Below, in pieces: positions 25,879 through 33,956 of a DNA stretch of 64,000 nucleotides (within the stretch, counting starts at the first letter, position 1; every line of letters begins with the position of its first letter). The notes under the pieces are model-generated. The model made no database searches, was not told where the DNA came from, and saw only the letters and a list, made by a program, of their open reading frames with translations. Origin of the DNA: an uncultured Sphaerochaeta sp. (GTDB taxonomy: Bacteria; Spirochaetota; Spirochaetia; Sphaerochaetales; Sphaerochaetaceae); contig NZ_OY781939.1 in NCBI RefSeq assembly GCF_963677315.1, forward strand, positions 2,480,001 to 2,544,000. Direction: 5' to 3'. The translations under genes were made by a program, and so were the position numbers.

Positions 25879-27249
25879 ATGAACTATACTACCTTGTTTC
25901 ACGATATGCATTCGGTTGCGAAAGTTGGGATAATTGGATCAAACGGAGGCTTCGGATATTCCTTTCTTGCCCAAGTCCCTCTTATGAAAGACTCTCTAGA
26001 ACTTCAGGTGATTTGTGATCTGAATATTCAGGAATCAATTGAACTATTAAAAAAACTACAGTATGACGAGACGCGATTTCGATCTTGCAATTCCAAGGAC
26101 GAAATCGAACAGGCCCTGCAGATACCTGGAAGTATAATCATTCTAGAAGATGGGGAGTTACTGCCTTTCTGTAATATTGATGTACTTGTGGAAGCAACAG
26201 GAAATCCTGAAATCAGTTCGTGCATGGCGGAAAAATGCTTACAGTATGGAATTCATGTTTGCATGGTATCCAAAGAAGCAGATTGTGTTTCGGGACCTTA
26301 TCTTTACCGACTTGCAAAGCAAAAGAATGTTGTATATGCAATAGCCGCCGGAGATCAACCTGCGAATCTTATTGAATTTCTGAGCTGGGTTAAGAGCTTG
26401 GGACTGGAAGTAATCGCTGCAGGTAAATCGAGTGAGTACGATTACATTTATAATCTTGATACTGGGCTGTTTAGTTATCAAGGTGAAGAAGTTGTTTTAC
26501 CAGAACTCAAAGACCATTGGTCTCTGAATGGGGTCAATACATTGGAAGATCGGAGCAGAATCCTAAAGGATTTTCCTCAATTTGCTGTACCTGATTACTG
26601 TGAAATGAATGTAGTCTCGAATGCGACAGGTTTAGAACCTTCATGTAATAGGTTTCATTATCCCATCTGTAGAGTGGAAGAACTTGCTGATATTTACATA
26701 CCTGTAGAAGATGGAGGGGTATTGACCAAGACAGGAGTGGTTGATGTCTTTAATAATCTTCGCCGCCCAGATGAAGCTAGCTTTGCTGGAGGTGTTTTTG
26801 TTATTGTTCGTTGCCATGATGAAAGAGTCTGGTCTCTGCTCCGTGAAAAGGGGCATGTCGTAAGTCGAAATGGGAAATATGCTTGTATGTATCTCCCCTA
26901 TCATTTCATGGGAGTAGAAGCCCCTATATCTGTAATAAATGCGTTTCGATTGGGTCTCTCGACCTACGATGCCTGTGATTGCCATGCAGTAATGACGGCA
27001 ATCGCAGAACGAGATTTTGCTCGTGGGGAACAGATGGACCTCCGAGGTCATCACCGGCTGATAGATGATGTATACGTGCAATTGTTGTCTGGAGAAGATG
27101 CACAGGATAATGCAGCACCATACTACCTCATTGCGGGGAAACGTCTGAAGCAAGATGTCAAGAAAGGGGAGCTCATCACCTTAGAAATGCTTGACCTACA
27201 AGGGTCTGAGCTCTATCGAATGTATCAGGAGGGTCAGCATAATGAGTAA
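25879..27249 (+). CDS. Rossmann/SAF-domain NAD(P)-dependent oxidoreductase
   Basis: 456 residues. The N-terminus is a Rossmann fold (VAKVGIIGSNGGFGYSFLAQV, about 13-33) like that of homoserine dehydrogenase, with VLVEATGNPEISSCMAEKCLQYGIHVCMVSKEADCVSGPYL in the second half of the nucleotide domain. The C-terminus has a SAF-like segment (YYLIAGKRLKQDVKKGELITLEMLDL). Proteins of this architecture occur beside acid-sugar catabolic genes, but I cannot name its reaction. Being downstream of TctCBA, it probably oxidises the imported acid or its product. The VOC gene overlaps its 3' end by 8 bases. Confidence 0.75.
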   Translation: MNYTTLFHDMHSVAKVGIIGSNGGFGYSFLAQVPLMKDSLELQVICDLNIQESIELLKKLQYDETRFRSCNSKDEIEQALQIPGSIIILEDGELLPFCNIDVLVEATGNPEISSCMAEKCLQYGIHVCMVSKEADCVSGPYLYRLAKQKNVVYAIAAGDQPANLIEFLSWVKSLGLEVIAAGKSSEYDYIYNLDTGLFSYQGEEVVLPELKDHWSLNGVNTLEDRSRILKDFPQFAVPDYCEMNVVSNATGLEPSCNRFHYPICRVEELADIYIPVEDGGVLTKTGVVDVFNNLRRPDEASFAGGVFVIVRCHDERVWSLLREKGHVVSRNGKYACMYLPYHFMGVEAPISVINAFRLGLSTYDACDCHAVMTAIAERDFARGEQMDLRGHHRLIDDVYVQLLSGEDAQDNAAPYYLIAGKRLKQDVKKGELITLEMLDLQGSELYRMYQEGQHNE

Positions 27250-27697
27250 ATACGCTGTGTTGAGTACGAATCATGTAGGGTTGGTTGTGGAGGATCTCGA
27301 TAGATTCCTGAAGATCATGACAGAGCTGTTTGACTATACGGTAATTGATAGAGGTCCAAGGGAAGTAAGCGTACAATCGAAAGTGACGAATTGCCCACAG
27401 GCACAAGTTGAAATTGCCTATATTACAGGAGGGGGTTTTACGTTGGAGGTCTTGTGCTATGCTCATACAGAAGGTATCAAACTCTATAAACCACGTGTTG
27501 TTGATGTAGGGCATTGGCACTTGTCGATAAACATTGAAGATATCTCGAAGGTCCGCATTGCAGCGAAATCTTATGGGTTATGTGAAATTGGAGAACTCAT
27601 TACTGTTGGTAATGGACCAAACAAGGGAAATCAAATCATCTATCTGTGTACACCTGAAGGTATTGTGATCGAGCTGACACAACAATTTCATTCGTAA
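27242..27697 (+). CDS. VOC (glyoxalase-like) superfamily protein
   Basis: 151 residues, two beta-alpha-beta-beta-beta modules. The metal-ligand pattern of VOC enzymes is visible: His in STNHVGLVVEDLDRFL, Glu in FTLEVLCY, His in VGHWHLSINIEDI and the terminal Glu in GIVIELTQ. Such proteins include methylmalonyl-CoA epimerase, glyoxalase and dioxygenases. The pattern is closest to epimerase/lyase-like members, so it may act on the substrate of the preceding oxidoreductase. ATG 27242 has GGAGG 9 bases upstream, inside the previous gene, and the two genes overlap by 8 bases. Confidence 0.8.
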   Translation: MSKYAVLSTNHVGLVVEDLDRFLKIMTELFDYTVIDRGPREVSVQSKVTNCPQAQVEIAYITGGGFTLEVLCYAHTEGIKLYKPRVVDVGHWHLSINIEDISKVRIAAKSYGLCEIGELITVGNGPNKGNQIIYLCTPEGIVIELTQQFHS

Positions 27698-27702
27698 GAA
27701 GC

Positions 27703-27749
27703 TAACTGTACGAGTTGTATATCTCTTCTATCTGCAGCTCGTATAGTTA
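27703..27749. terminator. Bidirectional hairpin between VOC and GntR genes
   Basis: TAACTGTACGAG pairs with CTCGTATAGTTA (one G-T mismatch) across a 23-base loop in the 69-base convergent gap, followed by AATTTG. Confidence 0.55.
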
Positions 27750-27766
27750 ATTTGCACTTAGAAATG

Positions 27767-28495
27767 CTACTTCGTTTTAGCGGTTGTACCTTTCTTGTCA
27801 AAGAACTGTACATTAAGGCTGGATACCTTGAGGTGGTCAGCCATAGCACGATGCACAGCTTGCCTATCTCTATTGCAGAAGGCTTGGTAGATTTCCCGGT
27901 GGCGGGAGATTGCATCTTCAATACCACCTTCTACAAGGATCCCCTTTCCCATGTAATCGCGGAGGAGGGATGTCAGAACGCCGATAAACATACATAGCAA
28001 CTCATTGCCACCAGCCTGTGCAATGGTCAAATGAAACTGTTCATCCAGCTTGACACGTTCCTTCAATGGGAGCGTTTTATCCTCAAACTTGGAAAGGATT
28101 TCATCCATCTTCTGGAGATCTTCATCTGTAATTTTCTGTACTGCAAGATCGGCTGAGGAGAGTTCAAGAATCTCGCGTACCTGAGTCAAATCCTCAGATT
28201 TAATATGGTCTACCTGCATGATACGGTTGATGGCATTCATCACAGTATCGGTTTCAGGACGAGTGATATATGCACCACTACCATTCTTCAATGAGATAAG
28301 ACCTCTCTCCTGCAATAGTTTCATAGCTTCCCTGATTACTGGGCGGCTTACGTTGTACTGTTTTGCAAGTTTCATTTCTGAAGGGAGTTTCTCGGAGACC
28401 TTGCTTTTTGGGGAGGAGAGTATGTATTCTTCCAGATGGTCAGCAACCTGCGAACTTAGATTTGTCCGAGTAAGCGAAATGTTCGAAATATCCAT
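27767..28495 (-). CDS. GntR/FadR-family transcriptional regulator
   Basis: 242 residues. Winged-helix N-terminus (LSSQVADHLEEYILS, then KLPSEMKLAKQYNVSRPVIREAMKLLQERGLISLKNGSGAYI, about 37-77) and an all-helical FCD ligand domain with the metal-binding pattern D-x3-H (LDEQFHLTIAQAGGN) and the later SRHREIYQAF and ADHL histidines. It is last in the leftward TRAP/aldolase operon, so it is likely the local repressor, released by a sugar-acid intermediate. GGAGG lies 6 bases before the ATG. A cluster of TTACA half-sites upstream of the binding-protein gene is a candidate operator. Confidence 0.9.
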   Translation of the reverse strand: MDISNISLTRTNLSSQVADHLEEYILSSPKSKVSEKLPSEMKLAKQYNVSRPVIREAMKLLQERGLISLKNGSGAYITRPETDTVMNAINRIMQVDHIKSEDLTQVREILELSSADLAVQKITDEDLQKMDEILSKFEDKTLPLKERVKLDEQFHLTIAQAGGNELLCMFIGVLTSLLRDYMGKGILVEGGIEDAISRHREIYQAFCNRDRQAVHRAMADHLKVSSLNVQFFDKKGTTAKTK

Positions 28496-28547
28496 GCTAA
28501 CCTCCGTCTCAATACAGCATATCGATTCTTCTCAATTCTTTCTACAG

Positions 28548-29312
28548 CTACTTACGCACCATGGAAATGGTCTGTTTAGCTCCCTGCTGTAGGAAGGAAA
28601 TATCATCCCCACAGCTGAAAAAATCCACTCCCAGTGCCTTGTATATCTCAATCGTCTTTGCATCAGGACCGATGGAAACACCCACAGGTTTCTTTGCTTT
28701 CTTTGCCGCCTTGATCGCAATTTCAGCCAAGGCAAGTACATCTGGATGTAAAGGATTTCCCAAATGACCGATGGATCCAGAGAGATCATTCGGGCCAATA
28801 ATGATTGCGTCCAGTGCAGGCAAAGAGAGGATGGCTTCCACATGGTGTACGGCCTCCACATGCTCTATCTGGATGATCCTGATAAAACTCTCTTCACTTT
28901 GTTCCAGGTAGGTTTTGAGGTTCTGGCTGTTGTATCCTATCGCACGTCTGGGGCCAAAACCCCGCGTGCCTTTGGGAGGATACAGGCAGAGATCAAGCAC
29001 TCGCTTTGCTTCTACCTCATCAAGGACCATGGGAATGATGATTCCATCAATACCCATTTCAAGAACTGGCTTGATGATATCCATTTCTTGGCTGGCTACT
29101 CGTACAAAGGCTCCTGCACCACCTGCATTTGCTGCCATGATGTGCATCAATAGGTTCTGCTTGTCAAATGGTCCATGCTCAGCATCAATCCAGATGAAAT
29201 CGTAGCCATGTCGGGCAAGTGCTTCAGTAATTGCAGGATCATTGAGGAAGACATGGCCCCCAAGGGCCGTGCCTTCTAGCAATCTCTTTCGAAACTCGTT
29301 TCCACGGTTCAT
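28548..29312 (-). CDS. HpcH/HpaI class II aldolase
   Basis: 254 residues, pyruvate-dependent class II aldolase barrel. Signature segments: FIWIDAEHGPFD (about 39-50, with catalytic His), FVRVASQE, the metal-site IEHVEAVHHVEAIL and IIIGPNDLSGSIGHLGNP, and KRVLDLCLYPPKGTRGFGPRRA. Such enzymes cleave 2-keto-3-deoxy sugar acids or 4-hydroxy-2-oxo acids to pyruvate and an aldehyde. Its start overlaps the DapA-family gene's stop by 4 bases. Two aldolases in one operon suggests successive or alternative substrates. The exact substrate is not determinable here. Confidence 0.9.
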   Translation of the reverse strand: MNRGNEFRKRLLEGTALGGHVFLNDPAITEALARHGYDFIWIDAEHGPFDKQNLLMHIMAANAGGAGAFVRVASQEMDIIKPVLEMGIDGIIIPMVLDEVEAKRVLDLCLYPPKGTRGFGPRRAIGYNSQNLKTYLEQSEESFIRIIQIEHVEAVHHVEAILSLPALDAIIIGPNDLSGSIGHLGNPLHPDVLALAEIAIKAAKKAKKPVGVSIGPDAKTIEIYKALGVDFFSCGDDISFLQQGAKQTISMVRK

Positions 29313-30232
29313 TGCTTCAATCCCAATTCAGTTCGCATTGCTCTCTCCATCCGGATCAAGCTGGCGATTTCAAGGCGTGCATTCTCATTGAGTAAGGAAA
29401 CTGGCTTTGAACGGGTCACCAGACTCATGGGAATGTCCGTCTGTGCATAGTGATATTTTGCATTGATGGGATAGGCCCTTGCTTCGGTGATCGCTGTTAC
29501 CGTAAGGAAATCGCTCACACGTCTAGCTAACGCTTCATCCTCCCTGAAATGCTCATACAACCACTTATAGATATCGATATGGAAGTTTGCCATTACTCCA
29601 TTGTACCCGTCATATCCGGCAATCCATGAATCGAGCACGGTAGCGGTATTGGCATTGAAGAGCGCAAGCTTGGTCCCTTTTACCAGTTCAACACGTCGCT
29701 TCTCGATCTCAAGGGAGCAGGAAACATCCTTGAGGAAGACCAACTTATCCTCATGGGCAGCCCAATGAAGAAAGTCATCACTCAATAGCCTGAGATAGGG
29801 GTAGGGGCATTCGTACAATCCAAAAGTGACGGAAGGAAGCTGGGTAAAGATATCTTCAGCATTCTTTCTGAAGACATCTTCTCCTTCCTCTTCCTTGGCC
29901 ATCCTGTTCGATACCAGTACCACAGCATCCACACCCGTCTCAGCCATTGCTCCGAGCTCCTGGATTTGTGCTTGGTGGTCATCAGCGGTATGTCCACTTG
30001 CGATAACCTTGACTCTGCCCTCTGCTGCTTCGACCACTGCCTTTGCAATATCGAGCTTTTCCTGAGGAGTGAGGAAGAACATCTCACTGGACTGGCAAAC
30101 TGCAAAGATGCCATCACATCCCCGGTCTATGTACCAGTCTGTGAGATTCTTGACACCCTGGAAGTCTACCTTGTTGTCTTCTGTGAATGGGGTGATCATG
30201 GTTGGCCAGCAACCATTATATTGTGCTTGCAT
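29309..30232 (-). CDS. DapA/NanA-family lyase or synthase
   Basis: 307 residues, TIM-barrel Schiff-base aldolase family. Opening WPTMITPFTEDNKVDFQGVKNLTDWYIDRGCDGIFAVCQSSEMFFLT, VIASGHTADDHQAQIQELGAMAETGVDAVVLV, a Tyr in FGLYECPYP and the Schiff-base Lys in LVFLKDVSCS. The SSE in place of the usual TGE motif near residue 49 sets it apart from true dihydrodipicolinate synthases. It therefore probably acts on an N-acetylneuraminate-like or keto-deoxy sugar acid. It is co-transcribed with the TRAP genes (12-base gap). Confidence 0.88.
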   Translation of the reverse strand: MQAQYNGCWPTMITPFTEDNKVDFQGVKNLTDWYIDRGCDGIFAVCQSSEMFFLTPQEKLDIAKAVVEAAEGRVKVIASGHTADDHQAQIQELGAMAETGVDAVVLVSNRMAKEEEGEDVFRKNAEDIFTQLPSVTFGLYECPYPYLRLLSDDFLHWAAHEDKLVFLKDVSCSLEIEKRRVELVKGTKLALFNANTATVLDSWIAGYDGYNGVMANFHIDIYKWLYEHFREDEALARRVSDFLTVTAITEARAYPINAKYHYAQTDIPMSLVTRSKPVSLLNENARLEIASLIRMERAMRTELGLKQ

Positions 30233-30244
30233 TACAAATTCTCC

Positions 30245-31534
30245 TTACATGAGGCCGGTTGCTTTCGGCAGGAATAGGGTAACTTCGGGGAAGTAGGTGA
30301 TAATCACCAAGACAATCAACATTACGGTCAGTGGCCAGAGTATCTCCTTCATGACCCCCTTGAGAGGTGTCCCGGAAATTCCGCTGGTTATGAACAGCAG
30401 CATTCCAAAGGGCGGGGTGGAGAGACCCACCATCATATTGAACGTTACTACCAGGCCAAAGTGAATCATATCGATTCCCAAGGCTGAAGCGACGGGGATC
30501 ATGATGGGTACAAACACCAGCTGGATCGTCGAGGTATCCATGAACATCCCCAGGATGAGGATAACTACGTTCACCAAGAAGAGGAACGTATACTTGTTCG
30601 CAGTGAAGCCAAGGATCCAGTTTCCGATATTTGCTGCGAGCTGTTCACGAGCAACGATATAGCTAATGATAGCTGCCGCACCAATCATGATACTGGTTGC
30701 TCCGACATCCTTGATCGTGTCACGGATAACATTCATCAAGTCCTTGAATCCCATGGCTCTGTAGGCGAAAATCGAGACGATCATGGCATAGAGCCCTGCA
30801 ATTGCTCCCGCTTCAGTGGGGGTGGTTACTCCGGTGTAAATACCTACCAAAAGAATGATCGGGGTAAGGAGTGCTGGAATAGCCCGTACAGTGAAGGCAA
30901 GGAAGGTTTTCCAGACGACCTTCTCCCCTCTGGGATAATTACGCTTTTTTGCGACAATTGCGACATACACCATCAAGAAGAATGAAAGCAATACAGCTGG
31001 TACCATTCCTCCCATGAAGAGTGCCCCAACCGAGGTACTGGAAAGCATGGCGTAGATAACCAAGGGAATGGAAGGAGGAAAAATAGGACCGATGGTTGCG
31101 GAGGCTGCGGTTATTGCGCAGGAGAACTCCGGGTCATATCCATCATCCTTCATGGCCTCGATCTCAATTTTTCCAAGTCCTGCGGCATCGGCGATTGCAG
31201 AACCGGTCATGCCACTGAAAATCAGGGAAGCAATGATATTTACGTGTCCCAGCGCACCTCTCATCCGTCCTGTGATACCACCGGCGAACTTGAAGATCAT
31301 ATCAGTGACCTTTCCGGTGTTCATGACGTTTGCGGTGAAGATAAAGAGCGGCACTGCGATAATGACATAGTTGGTATAGTAGGTATTCATTACCTGATTA
31401 ACCACCAAGCTCAGGTCAGCACCCTTTACCAATAGGTAACAAGCTGCTGAAGCGAGCATGCCGAAGGCAATCGGCATACGGAGGAAGAAGATCAGGATAA
31501 AAACCAATAAGGTTACAAATAGTGGAAAACTCAT
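30245..31534 (-). CDS. dctM: TRAP transporter large membrane subunit (DctM)
   Basis: 429 residues with about 12 hydrophobic segments, typical DctM length. Characteristic stretches: RMPIAFGMLASAACYLLV near the start, GKVTDMIFKFAGGITGRMRGALGHVNIIASLIFSGMTGSAIADAAGLGKIEIEAM, and FPPSIPLVIYAMLSSTSVGALFMGGMVPA, where the substrate-proximal loops lie. It forms the transport pathway with DctQ, energised by Na+. Its start overlaps the dctQ stop by 4 bases. Confidence 0.94.
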   Translation of the reverse strand: MSFPLFVTLLVFILIFFLRMPIAFGMLASAACYLLVKGADLSLVVNQVMNTYYTNYVIIAVPLFIFTANVMNTGKVTDMIFKFAGGITGRMRGALGHVNIIASLIFSGMTGSAIADAAGLGKIEIEAMKDDGYDPEFSCAITAASATIGPIFPPSIPLVIYAMLSSTSVGALFMGGMVPAVLLSFFLMVYVAIVAKKRNYPRGEKVVWKTFLAFTVRAIPALLTPIILLVGIYTGVTTPTEAGAIAGLYAMIVSIFAYRAMGFKDLMNVIRDTIKDVGATSIMIGAAAIISYIVAREQLAANIGNWILGFTANKYTFLFLVNVVILILGMFMDTSTIQLVFVPIMIPVASALGIDMIHFGLVVTFNMMVGLSTPPFGMLLFITSGISGTPLKGVMKEILWPLTVMLIVLVIITYFPEVTLFLPKATGLM

Positions 31535-32076
31535 TTGTTTACCTCCCCAAGCAAAGGATCAAAGCGATGATTGAGACTGTCCTCAAGCTTTCCGGTAATC
31601 ACTTTCCAGTCCTCAATTACCGGCTTAATCGTGTAGCCGATGATGGAGAGTAGGAAGTAGGTAAAGGGGAGGAAAATCCATGTGTAAGAGACCCTGAGTA
31701 CAGGAGTCTTCTGGAAGCCAAGGAAAAACGCATACTTGAATGAAGGAATCACCATGACAGCAAAGGTGAGAATAATCAGGAGGTTTCCGATCATCCTTGC
31801 CCAGGCTGCTACTTTCGGACTATAGGCATCATAGAGCATGGTGAACTGGACGTGTCCCTTTCTGCGCATTGTGTAGCATGCGCCCAGGATTACTGACCAG
31901 CAAAAACCAATGACGATAACATCCTGTGTGAAGGTCAATGGGTGGTTAACCACGTATCTAAAGAAGACCTGCAGGATGAAAGCCAAGAATAAGAATATAA
32001 ACGAGAGGATGGGAATGTAGACTTCCATGACATCCCTAAGAAACAACGCAATTTTTTTCACGTAGTCGGCCTCCAT
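31531..32076 (-). CDS. dctQ: TRAP transporter small membrane subunit (DctQ)
   Basis: 181 residues with four hydrophobic segments. FLFLAFILQVFFRYVVNHPLTFTQDVIVIGFCWSVILGACYTMRRKGHVQFTMLYD is the common DctQ core: an early RY pair, a W-containing second helix and the R-x-x-H motif before helix three. It partners with DctM in the inner membrane. It lies 50 bases downstream of dctP, separated by a hairpin, and overlaps dctM by 4 bases. The charged C-terminal tail is cytoplasmic. Confidence 0.9.
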   Translation of the reverse strand: MEADYVKKIALFLRDVMEVYIPILSFIFLFLAFILQVFFRYVVNHPLTFTQDVIVIGFCWSVILGACYTMRRKGHVQFTMLYDAYSPKVAAWARMIGNLLIILTFAVMVIPSFKYAFFLGFQKTPVLRVSYTWIFLPFTYFLLSIIGYTIKPVIEDWKVITGKLEDSLNHRFDPLLGEVNK

Positions 32077-32077
32077 T

Positions 32078-32114
32078 GAACAAAAGAAGAGACCCGGAGC
32101 ACCTGCCCCGGGTC
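32078..32114 (-). terminator. Intercistronic hairpin between dctP and dctQ
   Basis: On the minus strand GACCCGG and CCGGGTC (32108-32114 and 32091-32097) form a 7-bp GC stem around a 10-base loop, followed by TCTTCTTTTG. It probably terminates part of the transcripts after dctP, giving an excess of binding protein, like the tctC hairpin. Confidence 0.6.
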
Positions 32115-32126
32115 GTAAGGTGGTGC

Positions 32127-33125
32127 TTAGTTTCCAGCAGCCTGGATTTTCTCGAACATCTCCATATCCCAGGTATCGGAATAGGGGCTGTCAAGATACT
32201 GTGCCAGTACGTGCTCTGCGAAAGCATCAAGATCAGCCTGGTAGATGCTGAGGCCTTCACTCTTGAAGAACTCAACCAATTCTGCCTCTGCCTTGAGGTT
32301 AGTGGTATCACAGAATTCAATACCGGCCTTTACGCCTTCCATGACCCAGCCTTTCTGCTCTTCGGTCAAGGACTGCCATTTTGCCTCGTTGATTGCAGGC
32401 CAGACAGAGTCAACCAAGTGGTTGGTGATGCTGATGGACTTGGTAACCTCATAGAACTTTGCGTTCTTGTTGGTTGGAAGTGGGTTGTCCTGGCCATCGA
32501 CGGTCTTGGTCTGGAGAGCCATGTACAATTCGCTGAAGGAGATCGGGGTTGGGTTGGCACCAATTGCCTTGCCAAGGAAGATCCAGGAATCGGAGTTCGG
32601 CATTCTCAGGTTGACACCATTGAGATCGGCAGGAGTCTTGATCGGGCGATCTTCTACCAGGTTGATCTGACGAGTTCCCAGGTACTGAGCGCCGAGGGGA
32701 CGAATTCCCTGCTCTTTTGCAATACGGTCAAATACTTCCTGACCGATAGGACCATTGAGTACACTGGTCATGTGGTCATAGGTCTTGAAGATATAACCAG
32801 CAGTGAACATACCTACCCAAGGGCTTCCATCGGTAAGCCATGATGCTGCAGTTGCAGTCATGTCTGCCTGACCACTCTTCACAGCAGAGACTTCCTGTTC
32901 CTGCTTGAACAAAGAAGCTGAATCGTAGGTCAATACTTTGATCTGACCATCAGAAACACGTTCAACGGTCTCCTTGAAGACGCGCATTGCTCCAGCATGA
33001 GCATCAGTGGGAACCGCTGTCATGGTGTAGACCAATTCAACGGGCTTTGCCTCAGATGTTCCCTGAGCAAAAGCCATGGGAAGTACCAGGGCTACCAACA
33101 ACAGTGCGATAATACTTTTTTTCAT
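32127..33125 (-). CDS. dctP: TRAP transporter periplasmic binding protein (DctP)
   Basis: 332 residues. Signal peptide MKKSIIALLLVALVLPMAFAQG (cleavage near 20) and a DctP domain with GAMRVFKETVERVSDGQIKV and the substrate-anchoring Arg region LNGVNLRMPNSDSWIFLGKAIGANPTPISFSELYMALQTKTVDGQDNP, where the Arg binds the ligand carboxylate. It therefore captures an acidic solute in the periplasm. ATG 33125 has GGAGG 7 bases upstream; the open frame beyond it runs into the regulatory region and is not coding. It is the first gene of dctP-dctQ-dctM-dapA-like-hpcH-like-gntR. Confidence 0.93.
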   Translation of the reverse strand: MKKSIIALLLVALVLPMAFAQGTSEAKPVELVYTMTAVPTDAHAGAMRVFKETVERVSDGQIKVLTYDSASLFKQEQEVSAVKSGQADMTATAASWLTDGSPWVGMFTAGYIFKTYDHMTSVLNGPIGQEVFDRIAKEQGIRPLGAQYLGTRQINLVEDRPIKTPADLNGVNLRMPNSDSWIFLGKAIGANPTPISFSELYMALQTKTVDGQDNPLPTNKNAKFYEVTKSISITNHLVDSVWPAINEAKWQSLTEEQKGWVMEGVKAGIEFCDTTNLKAEAELVEFFKSEGLSIYQADLDAFAEHVLAQYLDSPYSDTWDMEMFEKIQAAGN

Positions 33126-33173
33126 TGTTTCCTCCTGTGGACCGCTGTGCGGTGTAACAATGTTTCTTTCTTG

Positions 33174-33232
33174 CTTGGCACACGCCAAGTCTTGTAAAAT
33201 CTGTAAACTTGTAAAGCTGTCTTACAGGTTAA
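33174..33232. promoter_or_regulatory. Operator-like repeat cluster upstream of dctP
   Basis: CTTGGC-ACAC-GCCAAG (33174-33189) is a perfect inverted repeat. Next to it CTTGTAAA occurs at 33191 and 33208, and CTGTAA (33201) pairs with TTACAG (33222). The gapped TTACA half-sites suit a FadR/GntR-type regulator. A small ACCGC-TGT-GCGGT repeat (33141-33153) sits in the leader just before the Shine-Dalgarno. Confidence 0.5.
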
Positions 33233-33291
33233 TCGTTACATGACTTTCCGGATCTGTCAAATGGAATTTTCAACAAATTGCAAAAAATGGT

Positions 33292-33322
33292 TAAAAAAAA
33301 GACTGTTGGAAATCCAACAGTC
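33292..33322 (-). terminator. Intrinsic terminator after the YhcH gene
   Basis: Minus strand: stem GACTGTTGG / CCAACAGTC (33301-33322) with a 4-base loop, then eight consecutive Ts (33293-33300). This separates the yhcH-like gene from the dctP operon. Confidence 0.9.
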
Positions 33323-33343
33323 CAGAATTATCGTCTTTATGCG

Positions 33344-33796
33344 TTATACAAGAATCTTGAAAACAACCTTAACCACAGAAGTCGAATGCCCATCGATGAG
33401 GTTGCATGCATGTCCTTCCCCTGGGAAGAACAGGGCAAAGGTAGAGGGAGTTGCATGGTAGGTGAGTAGTTGCTTGCCTTCTGCAAATGAAGCCTCCTTG
33501 CTGGCATCATACCCGATGGTCTCCTTTAGTGATGATCTATCAGCAATTACCATCGATTCAAATCCGGAAAGGAGAATCTGCACATCCACTTCCTTTTTAT
33601 GTATCTCAAACGTCAATTTCTCAGGTGTTGCAGTTGTATAGGTGAACAAGTTGTAGCGTACCTTGGGATTGTCAGTAGTGTAACTGCCATACTCCATGCT
33701 TGGAAGCTTGCCGCTTTCCAGAATTTCGTGAACTGTCTGAAGGGCTGAAAGGCTGGGAATGTAACGTTCTAGGTTGGTGATCTGATCAATTATCAT
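33344..33796 (-). CDS. YhcH/YjgK/YiaL family protein
   Basis: 150 residues of the cupin-like YhcH/YjgK/YiaL (DUF386) family. Recognised by the TFEIHKKEVDVQILLSGFE segment and the late FALFFPGEGHACNLIDG, whose His and Glu residues bind a metal. Members are linked to sialic acid and other acid-sugar anomerisation or to beta-galactosidase subunit EbgC. Next to a TRAP/aldolase operon this supports an acid-sugar role. ATG 33796 has GAGGAG 8 bases upstream and gives the family's MIIDxI start. It has its own terminator and is divergent from the carotenoid operon. Confidence 0.85.
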   Translation of the reverse strand: MIIDQITNLERYIPSLSALQTVHEILESGKLPSMEYGSYTTDNPKVRYNLFTYTTATPEKLTFEIHKKEVDVQILLSGFESMVIADRSSLKETIGYDASKEASFAEGKQLLTYHATPSTFALFFPGEGHACNLIDGHSTSVVKVVFKILV

Positions 33797-33956
33797 GGGA
33801 TTCTCCTCGCGCCCAGCATACAAGATTACGAAAAAAGAGAGAAGCAGGATACAAACAGTGAAACTTCAAATATTGCTTAATAAGATTGATTCTTTTTTAA
33901 TAACTAAACCATATTTTCTTCTTGCTTTTCTCTATCAAACCACATAGGATTTTTTC

